The notes beneath the pieces were generated by a model. It was not told the DNA's origin, did no database searches, and worked only from the letters and a program-made list of their open reading frames with translations. Shown here in pieces: positions 10,013 through 19,093 of a stretch of 64,000 bases of DNA (positions are counted from its first letter, which is position 1; each line of letters starts with the position of its first letter). Made by a program: the position numbers and the translations under genes. Source of the DNA: Dactylis glomerata (lineage: Eukaryota; Streptophyta; Magnoliopsida; Poales; Poaceae); contig QXEO01000531.1 of the NCBI GenBank assembly GCA_007115705.1, positions 9,440,342-9,504,341 on the forward strand, in the 5' to 3' direction.

Positions 10013-10618
10013 TGAGGCAAGGATGCTTGAACGAAATTCACAAGTTACCAAATCATAAAATTCGTCCAAGGCTTTATATGGTGCTGCGTCACCTTATTTT
10101 ATGGGTTAAACCCATGTATTTTCGTCCTAGGTATTTTAGAGATTTTCTGGAGGGTGTTTGAGTGGAAAAGGGCCCATCTAGGGCTATTTTCGGATAGCCC
10201 ATTAGGGTTGTATGAAAATCCCTGCCCTTTCCCTCATATATACCTCCTCCTAGCCGTCATTCGGACTTGGATTTTGTTTAGTTAAAGACTTAGCCACGAG
10301 CTACTCTTCGCCGTAGGCACGAGTGTCAAACCGACCTTTTGTACTACGCACGGACAGAATCCCACCTCTTCAATAAAGCCTTCATCTATATTCGCAATAT
10401 CTTGATTGCATCTATAATTCTTGCTGGTTCTTCGATTGCTTGCAGGGATTGATCCTCGTGATCAGGTTGATCTAGCTCTAGCATGATCAATAGCCTCGGA
10501 AGTTTGTGTATCGATTGCTAAGGCGCAACGTCTCGCACGTTTGTAGTCGGATCATCAACATCGACCTCCACCATAATCGATAGTTATCGTCTCATCGAAA
10601 GATCGGGCACCTTTACCC
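10013..10618 (+). repeat. 3' LTR-like end of the chromovirus
   Basis: Non-coding AT-moderate sequence after the integrase tail, with a U3-like region, TATATATA-like sequence near 10237, an AATAAA polyadenylation-type signal at about 10371 and an end near CCCTATCA (about 10618). The upstream LTR boundary is not certain because in this type the coding tail can run into the LTR, and the partner LTR is outside the window. Confidence 0.5.
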
Positions 10619-11009
10619 TATCATCTACCTACTGAAGACGTAAACCAAGTGCTGCCTAACAAAGTCAGTGAGTCCTTTTCAGAGTGTTTAAAAGAGCAAT
10701 TTCGTATTCCACTGTTTCCCGTTTTCAGAAAATAACTGAACTTGTAAAATCCATAACTAATTCATATAAAATCAGAAAAATACAAATAAGGTATCAAAAT
10801 ATTCACAAAAACGTAATCTATCTGTTTGTATCAGAATCATGCATGTATAAGCAAGTTTGAACCCTGTTTAATTTAGAAGAACGAAACGAATCTTTCTTTA
10901 ATATGCAGTGTTTAAGGAATTGCAATGTATTATGCATTTCAACCCCATCTAAATTGATGATCATGTAATAGGTTTAATTTCCAATACCTTCAATATGTCA
11001 TACCATCAT
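10619..11009 (+). repeat. Host-gypsy LTR piece 1
   Basis: AT-rich stretch without a coding frame between the chromovirus end and the hAT element. The style (long runs of AAATCAGAAAA, TATTCACAAAAA) resembles long gypsy LTRs. By position it is the left continuation of 21700-22195 and 33083-34506, once the hAT and LARD-A insertions are removed. I cannot see its start. Confidence 0.4.
11002..11009. repeat. 8 bp TSD of hAT element (left copy)
   Basis: ACCATCAT, repeated exactly at 21692-21699, flanking the hAT terminal repeats. Confidence 0.8.
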
Positions 11010-11541
11010 TAGGAATGGCAATGGGGACAATCCCCTATGGGATCCCTACGACATCCCCATCCCCACTACCTTCTAAGTTCCTCATCCCCATTCCCATATA
11101 TATGACCTGGGATAGAATTTCCCTAAACCCACCCCCTAATGGGGAATGGGGCCCATTGGGTTCCCCATCCCCATAACAAAAAAGATAATATAAATAGAAG
11201 ACTCTAAGTGTAATCGATGCATATTGATGCATATGGTAATTATATAAACGGAGAACGACAAATAGTAAAAGGGGACCATACAAATGCAGTCTGCATCATT
11301 TAAAGGGCACATAGTAGACAAATTAAGCTCAGAAGCATGTTCACAAAAAATATTAAGACACTAAACAGTTTGAAAAGCGGGTCCTCGTTAGGTATCGGGG
11401 ATAGAGTATAGTGTACCATCCCCATCCCTGCCATACCCTATGGGGAGTAGATTTGTTTGGCAAGTATCCCCATGGGGGACTTTCTCGCCTATTCCCACCC
11501 CTAATAGATGAAATCCCCATGGGTTTGGCGGGTATGGGGCC

Positions 11542-11546
11542 CCATT
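11542..11546. repeat. TSD of Tat-B (left copy)
   Basis: CCATT, repeated at 21677-21681. Both copies derive from the ATTG-containing terminal repeat of the hAT element. Confidence 0.85.
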
Positions 11547-12453
11547 TGTCGATGGATTTCGTGTCGCAAGAACACGGGGTACCATGCAACGGACCCAAAG
11601 ATTCGAACGCAGGGGGCTGAACGTGGGAGATCTTGGATCGCAACGAAACACGGTGACAGAAGCCTCGAGACATCGAACGCACAACGCACTGCAGAGAGAG
11701 ACACCGAGCCTTAGCCAGGTTCAGGGCCCTCGTGGTTAGGTAAAACCCCTACTTCCTGCCTTCTTGTATTACGACGCGATACCTCACGAGGAGTACAAGG
11801 CCTTGGTTACAGATCTCTAACCGGCCGGAGGTTGAAGAACCAACTTAGCCTAGCTAGGAGCCCGGAGATGAAGATCGGATCCCCTCTAAGGGGTGGCCTC
11901 CCCTCCTTTTATAGCGCCAAGGTCCTCCTTCCCCTTATCATCTTGGGGAAGGGGTTGCCACAAACGGCCAAGGAAGGAGGATAGCTGTAGTCTTGATTCT
12001 TCCGTAGACATAGTCTTCGTAGAGTAGTGGCGTCGGTCCATAGGAGTGGGTGGAGGAAGCTGACATCCTCCTCTGGCGCCCTGCACCGTCCACCCTATTT
12101 TTAGGGGGGTGGCCAACAACCACTGTGCTGCTTTATGCAGGCACGGCGAAAGCTGGTCTCCTCCCTGTCGGGGGTAGCGTGGACGGTACGCAGTCTTCTA
12201 CTCTTATCTTCTTGCTCAGCACGGAAGCGTACCGAGCTGACGTGGACGTGGTCCCTCCCCTCATGAGAAACAACTCGTGAGGAGGTCTTCTGGTCCTTAG
12301 CAGTTTTAGCCATCGTTCTCCTCATGAGGCGCCTCCTCATGAGGGTCTTCTCCGCTGGGCTTCGGTCGTCGTTCCACCCCTAGGCCGAAGCTGGCCCGTG
12401 AAGGGGCCCAGGAGCAGGTGGACTGGGATACCCCGGTATCCAGAACACTAACA
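11547..12453 (-). repeat. 3' LTR of Tat-B (907 bp)
   Basis: On the plus strand it runs from TGTCGATGG to AACACTAACA; the partner LTR is 20770-21676. TATA box CTTTTATA (plus) at 11906-11913. It contains the CTCATGAG/GGCGCC palindromic cluster at 12318-12344. Toward pol it is bordered by GTAGCCCCCGGGAG (12454-12467), which on the minus strand is the weakly purine-rich site CTCCCGGGGGCTAC expected to prime plus-strand DNA synthesis. Confidence 0.9.
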
Positions 12454-12475
12454 GTAGCCCCCGGGAGCCTGGCCC
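12454..12475 (-). promoter_or_regulatory. Polypurine-tract position of Tat-B
   Basis: Directly inside the 3' LTR; minus strand reads CTCCCGGGGGCTAC. Tat-A has CTCCCGGGGGTAC at the same place. It is only partly purine, so the call rests on position and conservation. Confidence 0.4.
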
Positions 12476-12592
12476 GCGAACGCGCCCTCTTGAGGGAGCG
12501 AAGGGCCAGGGGACCCCAGAAGCTGCTGGGCCCTCCAATGGCACGCGTCAACGCGCGGTCAGAGGACCATGTGAAGATGCAGAGGCCGTGGA

Positions 12593-12757
12593 CACGTGGC
12601 GCGACCGCAGCTGGTGAGACGGAGCGGCGGGCGATGCAGCAGTCCCCAAGGCGTCAAACTATCATGATGGCGTGTCGCTTCACTGCAGATCGCTGCGCCA
12701 ATGCTTCGATTCCCACGCTGAGATTTGACGCTTCGACGCCAGCTGCGCCCTTTAAAT
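12593..12757 (+). promoter_or_regulatory. Putative promoter of the antisense B3-like ORF
   Basis: A G-box within ACACGTGGC (CACGTG 12593-12598) and a TATA-like TTTAAAT at 12751-12757, about 75 bases before the ATG at 12832. Both are conserved in Tat-A (5484-5489 and 5324-5330). A TTTAAAT box followed by a CT-rich leader is typical of plant genes. A G-box is a bZIP/bHLH target in plants; whether it acts here is unknown. Confidence 0.45.
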
Positions 12758-12831
12758 GCAGCCTCCTCGACACCTCCGGCACTTCACCCTCTTCCTCCAG
12801 TTCTACTTCTTCCTCAACGCTTCCCCAAGCA

Positions 12832-13725
12832 ATGGACCCTTCGGCCTCCTCCGCCGCCGCTGGATCGAGCTCGGGGACGAAGCGCCGCGGGCGGCCCCTG
12901 GGCAGCAGGAACAAGGCAAAGGTCCCCAACCGATGGATGCCCGGCACCGGAGGCCCCCTGCGCATCGGGGCGCCGATGCAGGGCGAGGCGAATCGCACCA
13001 CCCTGGGGATCTCTAGTGCCTTGACCATTCGGGGTCCGGCGCCTGGAGGCGCTCCCGGCACCGGAGGCCCCCTGCGCATCGGGGCGCCGATGCAGGGCGA
13101 GGCGAATCGCACCGCCCCGGGGATCTCTAGTGCCTTGACCGTTCGGGGTCCGGCGCCTGGAGGCGCTCTAAATGCGCCGTCGCCGGTGGCGGCGGTGCCG
13201 GCTCCCCGCGCCTCGGGGAGCATTGATCAGGTGCTCCGGGAGGTGGAGGCCACTCTGGCCCCCCTCCCCCCGGCCGCGGATGACCCAGGGCTGCAGGAGG
13301 CCGCCCCACCGGCGACTGGAGTGGTCGCGACTCCCCGCCGCTTGGCGGCGGAGATGCTGGGACCCCTCGTTGCTCCGGGGTCCCACTTCCTGGAGCTCCT
13401 CGTCGCCGTCGACGCCTGGAGCTTCGTCTCCCTCCGGCTGCCCGACACAGTCCGGAGGGTAATCTATGCCCCCGGCACTTCCTCCGGAGAGGTCGTGTTG
13501 GAGGAGCAGAGCAGGCCAGAGCTCCTCTGGACTATTGACATCATCCTCGGAGCGGGCTACAACGCCATCCTCTTCAGGCGCTGGAGGGCCTTCGCCCTCG
13601 GCTACCGCCTCCGCATCGGCGACCACCTCGTCTTCCGCTTCAAGCTGGGGATGCTGGAGGCCTCGGTGCGGATCTTCGCCGCCGCAGGCGTCCGCCGCAC
13701 CTACCCCCAGCCCGCGACGGAGTAA
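12832..13725 (+). CDS. Antisense extra ORF of Tat-B: AT-hook and B3-like DNA-binding protein
   Basis: Uninterrupted 297-codon ORF, opposite to gag-pol, between integrase and the 3' LTR. The start is chosen at ATG 12832 (MDPSASSAAAG) because it follows a TATA-like box and a CT-rich leader and is conserved in Tat-A; the frame is also open upstream into the LTR. Domains: residues 17-25 TKRRGRPLGS, an AT-hook-like motif; 36-165 Pro/Gly/Ala-rich, with a 38-residue unit present twice; about 185-283 a region patterned like a REM-type B3 domain, with FLELLVAVDAWSFVSLRLPD, then LLWTIDIIL, RRWRAFALGYRLRIGDHLVF and ASVRIF. In B3 proteins this is the W..V, G-W..F...L..GD.L.F, V.IF pattern. No nuclear localisation signal beyond the basic hook is seen. 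The likely role, binding DNA in the nucleus, is inference. Antisense extra genes are known in Tat elements such as Grande. Confidence 0.75.
   Translation: MDPSASSAAAGSSSGTKRRGRPLGSRNKAKVPNRWMPGTGGPLRIGAPMQGEANRTTLGISSALTIRGPAPGGAPGTGGPLRIGAPMQGEANRTAPGISSALTVRGPAPGGALNAPSPVAAVPAPRASGSIDQVLREVEATLAPLPPAADDPGLQEAAPPATGVVATPRRLAAEMLGPLVAPGSHFLELLVAVDAWSFVSLRLPDTVRRVIYAPGTSSGEVVLEEQSRPELLWTIDIILGAGYNAILFRRWRAFALGYRLRIGDHLVFRFKLGMLEASVRIFAAAGVRRTYPQPATE
12941..13168 (+). repeat. 114 bp in-frame tandem duplication in the B3-like ORF
   Basis: Two adjacent near-identical units, 12941-13054 and 13055-13168, each starting CCGGCACCGGAGG and each 38 codons long, so the frame is kept. Tat-A has one unit. 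The units differ at only a few bases, so the duplication is younger than the split of the two copies. Confidence 0.85.
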
Positions 13726-14878
13726 AGGGGCGGCCTTGCCGCGGTAGCCTTCTGGGGAGGGGAGCTAGTCTCCTCCCCTCTTTTGCGATGTAGTTTACGC
13801 CGCCGAGGTATGCCCCGCCGTGCCTCTGTTTCTCCCCCCACCGGGGGCTATCAATGAAGTCTACCTTGTTAATTGTCTTGTTCTTTCGCTTCTCGCTGCT
13901 CATCGTTGTCCTGGTCATCCGCATGCTCGAGAGCCCTTAGTGAGTTGTTAACGCCTGCGGGAGGCCTCCCTGCGCCTCAGAGCTCATGACGGGGTCGGCG
14001 CCGGCAACGACGTTGGACAATTCCTGAGACAAGTAGTTGAAGAAAGAGTTGGAAAACAAAAAACCCCAAATCCCCGAAAACGAAAAACAAGTCGATAAAA
14101 CAAACGAAAAAAGAAAGGCGAATAAGATGTCCCTGTGACCGGCATAAGGACCTTCCTCGTCGTGAGGGAGCGCGGCACTATCTGTGCCAGCAGCTAAGAG
14201 CAAATTGCCGCACATGGCGATTCACGGGGCCTTCCTCGTCGTGAGAGAAGCTGGACTCTCACGGACGTGAAAGCATTGACGCTTAAGAGAGCCCAGAGAC
14301 TGTCGACACCTCGTTAAGGGTTGCTCACGAGGTGAAGGGCCTGGCGCGGACCTCCGGATCTGCGTCTCCTTCGCAAGATGATCGGAGTGGCCTTGGTCTT
14401 CAGTAATCCTACCGTGTTCGGCCTTCCTCGAGCGAGGGGAATCTTCCTGCAGATGCTAGGTGCATCGACGCATCCTTGCGCCCTCGTGAGGGTTGCTCAC
14501 AAGGCGCTGGTCCTTAGCGGGTGCCTTAGGCACACCTTGGATTTTTCCCGAAGATTTCTTATTTTCCGGTGTACTTCGCGAGGAACTAAGCACCACGGGC
14601 ACATGGAGGTGATCGATAACGGGGCCGTCGCCCTTGATCAGAGCTCAGTCCCTTCGGGTTTTTGGGCTTGCTGTTTTCCGGGCAAAGGCCCCAGCATAGA
14701 CACCGTGCCTAGCCCCCTTCCGCGTGGAGTACAACAGAAAATAAATGGACTTCATGCCATTGTAATATCATACCGAAGCAGAGGCGCTATAATGCGCTTT
14801 AACTTAATATCAGTGTTGAAGAGCAGTTTGAGCTGATACAAGGTGCCGTGACAACGGTCTTATCTCCTCGTGAGGAAC
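13726..14878. other. 3' UTR/spacer of Tat-B
   Basis: No credible gene on either strand. It starts with the conserved tail of the antisense ORF transcript (GC-rich to 13800), followed by a short A-rich stretch (14036-14117) that is also the segment at the Tat-A inversion breakpoint. It then has repeated short CTCGTCGTGAG/CTCGTGAG motifs (14156-14610). A mixed 14590-14860 piece ends at the integrase stop. Confidence 0.5.
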
Positions 14879-16010
14879 CTACGGGTAGAACTTTCGCAGA
14901 TGAGCTATGTTCCATGGGTTCCCCACCGGCACGCCTTCCGCGGTTTCCAGCCGCGCCGAGCCCGGCCTGGCGATGTGCGTCACCTTGAAGGGGCCTTCCC
15001 ACATTGGAGACAGCTTGTGCAGGCCCTCGTGAGAGAGTATCCTCCTTAGCACCAGATCGCCGACCTCCAGAGTCCTTGCCTGAACATGGCGGCTATGGTA
15101 GCAGCATAGTCCTTGCTGGTACCTCACGGCGCAAAGCGCCTCTTGGCACCGAGCTTCTTCGAGCTAGAGGAGACGATCCTTGATGAGGTCCTCTTGATGT
15201 AGTCCGAATGGACCACAGGATGGATTGGAGGTTGTCTAACCATTTTTTGCCGCAGGCTTCGAGCTTGGCGTTGAAGCTTCTTGTCTTGAGTCCTTTGAGG
15301 ACTTCGATGTTGGCACGCTCGGCCTGGCTATTGCTCCTGGGATAGGTGACTGAGGCGAAGCAGATCTGGATGTCGGCCGATGCGTAGTACTCCCGGAACA
15401 GCCCGCTGGTGAACTGGCTGCCGTTGTCGGTGATTATATGGTTAGGCACACCAAAACGGCAAACCAGCCCACGGATGAACTTGACTGCGGACCTGGCCGG
15501 AATAGTGCACACCGGCTCCACCTCCACCCACTTGGTAAACTTGTCGATGGCGACATAGAGGTAGCAGTAGCCCCCTTGCGCTCTAGGGAATGGACCGAGA
15601 ATGTCCAGCCCCCAAACAGCAAAGGGCCAAGTGAGTGGGATAGTTTGCAGCTCCTGCGCCGGCTGATGAATCTGCTTGGCATGGAATTGGCATGCCTCGC
15701 ACCTCTTGACCATCTCCACCGCGTCCTAGAGCGCCGAAGGCCAGTAGAAGCCGCTTCGGTACGCCTTTGCGGCGAGGGTTGAAGCAGAGGCATGATGCCC
15801 ACACTCGCCGACGTGGATGTCCCTGAGAAGCTCTTGGCCTTGGTGAGTAGATATGCACTTCAGAGCGACGCCGTTTGGGCGACACCGGTACAAGTCACCA
15901 TCCTTGACACAGTATCCTGAAGCTTGGCATACTATCCTTTCAGCCTCCGACTCATCCTCAGGAAGCCTGCTGCTGACAAGGAAAGCCTTGAGCTCGAGGA
16001 TCCAATCCAC
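14879..16010 (-). pseudogene. Integrase of Tat-B
   Basis: It would insert the cDNA into the genome. N-terminal HHCC zinc finger: HVGECGHHASASTLAAKAY and CEACQ. Core: WGLDILGPF (Asp), IITDNGSQF (Asp) and NSQAERANIEVL (Glu), so the DDE triad is present. C-terminal domain near the end: VGDLVLRRILS, SPMWEGPFKV and WNIAHLRKFYP, stop at 14879. Breaks: TAG at 15728-15726 (PSAL*DAVEM), and near 15190-15165 a deletion of roughly 90 codons between the HQGSS stretch and ALRYQQGL with a frameshift. The family normally has a TPFFLVYGAEAVLP-type region there. Confidence 0.85.
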
Positions 16011-16831
16011 TACCTCCTACCGCGCCAATGCCAGAAGGAAGCAGTCACCCGAAGGAGGCCCGTAGTCCGAAGCCCCCTGCTCCGGTGGCGGTGGCAAGGC
16101 ATGCGGATGGTCGGATCCTGTTGATGATGGAGAAGCGGACGGCTTGAAGAGACACTCCTCGAAGACGCCGGCAGGTTGTACCAAGCGATGAGAGGCGTGC
16201 TTGGCGATATCGTCTGCTTCCACATTTTCTCCTCGTGGAGTGTGCTTCAGCTCCAAACCCTGGAAGCATTTTTCCATCTTTCGATGCTCCTCAAGATAAG
16301 CTACCATGTGCTCATCCTTTGGAGTGTAGCTCTTGCTTGAGAAGTTTTGCTTGAGAAGTTTACAACCAGCTGTGAATCTCCCTTGACGATGAGGTGCTTG
16401 ATGCGCAACGCATTCGCTGCCCTTAGGCCAGTGAGTAGTCCTTCATATTCCGCGATGTTGTTGGAGACCTTGTGCTCTGGCTTAAAACAGAGCTGGACGG
16501 CGTAGAAGAGCTTGTCCCCAGAGGGAGAGTTGAGGACGGCGCCAGCCCCCGCGCCAGGGAGGTTGAAGGCGCCGTCGAAGTGCATGACCCAAAGGCCTGG
16601 GGCTTCTTCTCCTGGAAGTGTTGACTCCACCTCTGGAGGCTCGTCGGCGAATGGATCAGTCCATTCAGTGGTGAACTCAACCAAAGCTTTGCTCTTGATC
16701 ACCTTGGTGGTTTCGAAGGGGATCTCGAAGGGCTGAAGCTCCACGGCCCACTCTGCCACCCGTCCGGTGACATTTGGGTTGCGTAGAATGGTCTCTAGGG
16801 GCCGATCAGTGACCACCTTAATCGGGTGACC
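16011..16831 (-). pseudogene. Archaeal-type RNase H of Tat-B
   Basis: Second RNase H of the Tat lineage. HFDGAF, NNIAEYEGLL and VKGDSQLVV carry the acidic residues. A short tandem duplication of GCTTGAGAAGTTT-type sequence at about 16337-16363, absent from Tat-A, shifts the frame right after VVNFSS. The C-terminal part with NVEADDIAKHA is read in another frame from 16307. It is separated from the RT domain by TAG 16834-16832 (HYF*GHPIKV; Tat-A has HYFQGHPIKV). Confidence 0.8.
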
Positions 16832-18214
16832 CTAGAAGTAATGACGTAGTTTCCTTGAAGCGATCAGCAGGGTGTAGAGCAGCTTTTGCTGCATGGTGTA
16901 GCGCTCCCGCGCATCGCATAGTATCGTGCTGACGAAGTACACGGGCTTTTGCACCTTGGCGGTGTCCTCAGGAGTTTTCTCCTCATGGAGTTCAGGAGCG
17001 TCGCTCTGTGAGAGCGGCTCGGTCGGCGAAGTTGCAGCGGGCAGCTCCTCTTGAGGGGTAGAAGGAATTGCTGCTTCTTCCTCAGGAGGAGCCCCCGGGC
17101 ATGGAGGATCAATTCCCTCTTTGGCGATTACCTTGGCATCCCGCTCAGCGACAAGGACAGCGCTCGCAGTTCTCAAGGTCGCTGTGATATAGAGCAGCAA
17201 CGGCTCACGGAACGTTGGGGCAACCATGATCGGTGGGCTCGTGAGATACCTCTTCAGCTCTGTGAAGGCCTTGTCAGCTTCCGAAGTCCACTCGAACTTC
17301 TTAGTGTGCTTCATGAGCTTGAAGAAGGGCAGGGCCTTCTCTCCACTCCTCGCAATGAAGCGCCCTAGGGCTGCCATGCATACCGCGAGGCGTTGCATCT
17401 CCTTGAGGTTGCACGGAGGACGCATTTCTTTGATGGCCTTGACTTTGTCAGGGTTCACCTCTATCCCGCGATGAGACACGAGGAACCCTAACAACTTTCC
17501 TGATGGTATGCCGAAGGCGCACTTGGCGGGGTTGAGCTTGATGTTTACCTTTCTCAGGTTGGCGAAGGTTTCCTCCAAATCTTCGATGAAGGTGTGACTC
17601 TCACGAGTCTTGACGACGATGTCATCGACGTAGGCTTCCGCATTTCTTCCCATCTGAGCCCCCAAGGCCTTACGCATGAGCCTTTGGAATGTGGCCCCTG
17701 CATTTTTCAGGCCGAAGGACATGCAGATGTAGCAGTACACATCGCAGGGTGTGATGAAGGCAGTCTTCTCTTTGTCCTCCCTTGCCATCTTGATTTGAGG
17801 ATAGCCGGAGAAAGCATCCAAGAAGCAAAGGAGGTCGCAACCGGTGGTGGAGTCGATGATTTGATCTATCCTTGGGAGTGGATAAGGATCCATGGGATAG
17901 GCCTTGTTGAGAATTGTAAAGTCCACGCAGAGGCGCCCACTGCCATTAGCCTTTGGGACAACCACCAGATTGGCAATCCAGGTGGGGTGGGCTCCCTCGC
18001 GTGTCAACTTGGCCTTCTTCAGTTTCTCTATCTCTTGGACGATGAAGTCTTGTTTCTCTTGTGCTTGCTTCCTGATCTTCTGCTTCACGGGGTGTTCCTG
18101 AGGGCACATGGCTAAGTGGTGCTCAATCACCTCCCTGGGAACGCCAGGCATATTTGACAGAGTCCAAGCGAACATGTCAGAGTTTGCCCACAGGAAGGTG
18201 ATGAGCGCGCTTTC
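16832..18214 (-). pseudogene. Reverse transcriptase and first RNase H of Tat-B
   Basis: About 460 open codons: VVPKANGSGRLCVDF, LDAFSGYPQIKM, FGLKNAGATFQRLM and the catalytic AYVDDIVVKT (YVDD), thumb with NIKLNPAKCAFGI and LLGFLVSHRGIEVN, connection with FFKLMKHTKKFEW, then the first RNase H, in which the usual Asp motif is replaced by YITATLRTASAVL (degenerate, common in Tat elements, where the second RNase H takes over). An acidic Pro/Glu-rich insert (PPEEEAAIPSTPQEEL) separates it from PVYFVSTIL. The frame is open from after the TAG at 18217-18215 to TAG 16832. RT itself looks nearly intact. Confidence 0.85.
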
Positions 18215-19093
18215 CTATTTTGGAGAAAGCCCTGCCCCGATGGTGACGAAGTTTTCGCAGCCCCTAGCTTGGAGCGAGACCTTCTTTGCAGCAGAGCGCT
18301 CTTGGGTAAACCGGGGCCTCCTCCCCGAGGGTACCGCAACTTCTCCAATGCACATGTCCAGCATCAGATCGACCAGGTCCTCGCTTGGAGTAGGTGATGC
18401 AGAGGCGGCGAATTTCTTCCCTCACAAGCCCAGCAGGAGGGGCTCAAGAGAGGCCTTCTTTGCAGCAGCCCGCTCTTGCGACACGAGCTGCTTCTTCCTC
18501 GTGAGGTCACCGGAGTGCTCCAACAGATCTTCATCAGCAGGGAACATGGTGGCGGCCTCACGGTAGACATGCTCCACAGAACGGAGAGCGTCCTTTTCGT
18601 TGCAGCACACGGTGATCGTGCCGTTGGTGCCTGGTATCTTGAGGATGTTGAAGCTATGATGCGTTGCCGCCATGAACCTCGCTAGGGCTGGATAGCCTAG
18701 GATGGCGTTGTACGGCAGCACAATGTAGGCGACGTCGAAGTCGAGGCTTTCTATCCTGTAGTTGTCCCGGGTGCCGAAGGTGACGGGCAGGCGCACTTTC
18801 CCGATTGGCGTTGTAGAACCCTCTGTTACCCCGAAGAACGGTCGGGTTGGCATGATCCGATGGTACGGCACCTGCATCTTCTCGAAGACTTCAATGGAGA
18901 TGATGTTGAGGCCCGCCCCTCCATCGATGAGAGTACGATTGACAGCGATGTTATTGATGGTAGGCATGCATAAGAGAGAAATTGTGCCCATGGCCTTAGT
19001 GGAGGTCGAATTATCCTCCTTGTCGAAGCCGATCTTGCTGGTAGACCACTTCATCAAGCGGTTGCCGGCGCTGGGCTGCGCCGCCGCGATCTC
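18215..19093 (-). pseudogene. Protease and pro-RT linker of Tat-B
   Basis: Retropepsin-like protease with an intact LIDGGAGLNII active site and ILGYPALARFMAATHH. The frame continues in phase from gag across a TGA (19096-19094) and ends at a TGA near 18422; a further linker (AASASPTPSEDLVDLML region) runs to the TAG 18217-18215 before RT. Thus protease is the same phase as gag and RT, separated only by stops. The TGA at the gag end and the TAG before RT are found at the same positions in Tat-A. Confidence 0.85.

Larger units (their letters stand above)
6534..10618 (+). mobile_element. Decayed chromovirus-like Ty3/gypsy element (3' part)
   Basis: AT-rich plus-strand gypsy pol, starting abruptly at the Tat-A LTR and running through protease, RT, RNase H, integrase and a C-terminal tail into LTR-like sequence that ends near 10618. 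The 5' part must lie left of the window, beyond Tat-A. The order pro-RT-RNH-IN is Ty3/gypsy. The integrase tail (GPLTRARARQLNYQV, FLGTIPNIYENMMLPK, DDAASEDFRTLKPP) resembles grass chromoviruses, possibly the centromeric CRM clade, whose integrase tail runs into the LTR; that clade assignment is tentative. At least eight stops or frameshifts and one large deletion make it dead. Confidence 0.8.

Noticed and set aside
12654..13223. A 189-codon minus-strand open frame opposite the B3-like ORF
   Set aside because: It is the GC-rich shadow of the duplicated Pro/Gly/Ala region and shows no domain; the plus frame has the TATA box and the conserved domain.
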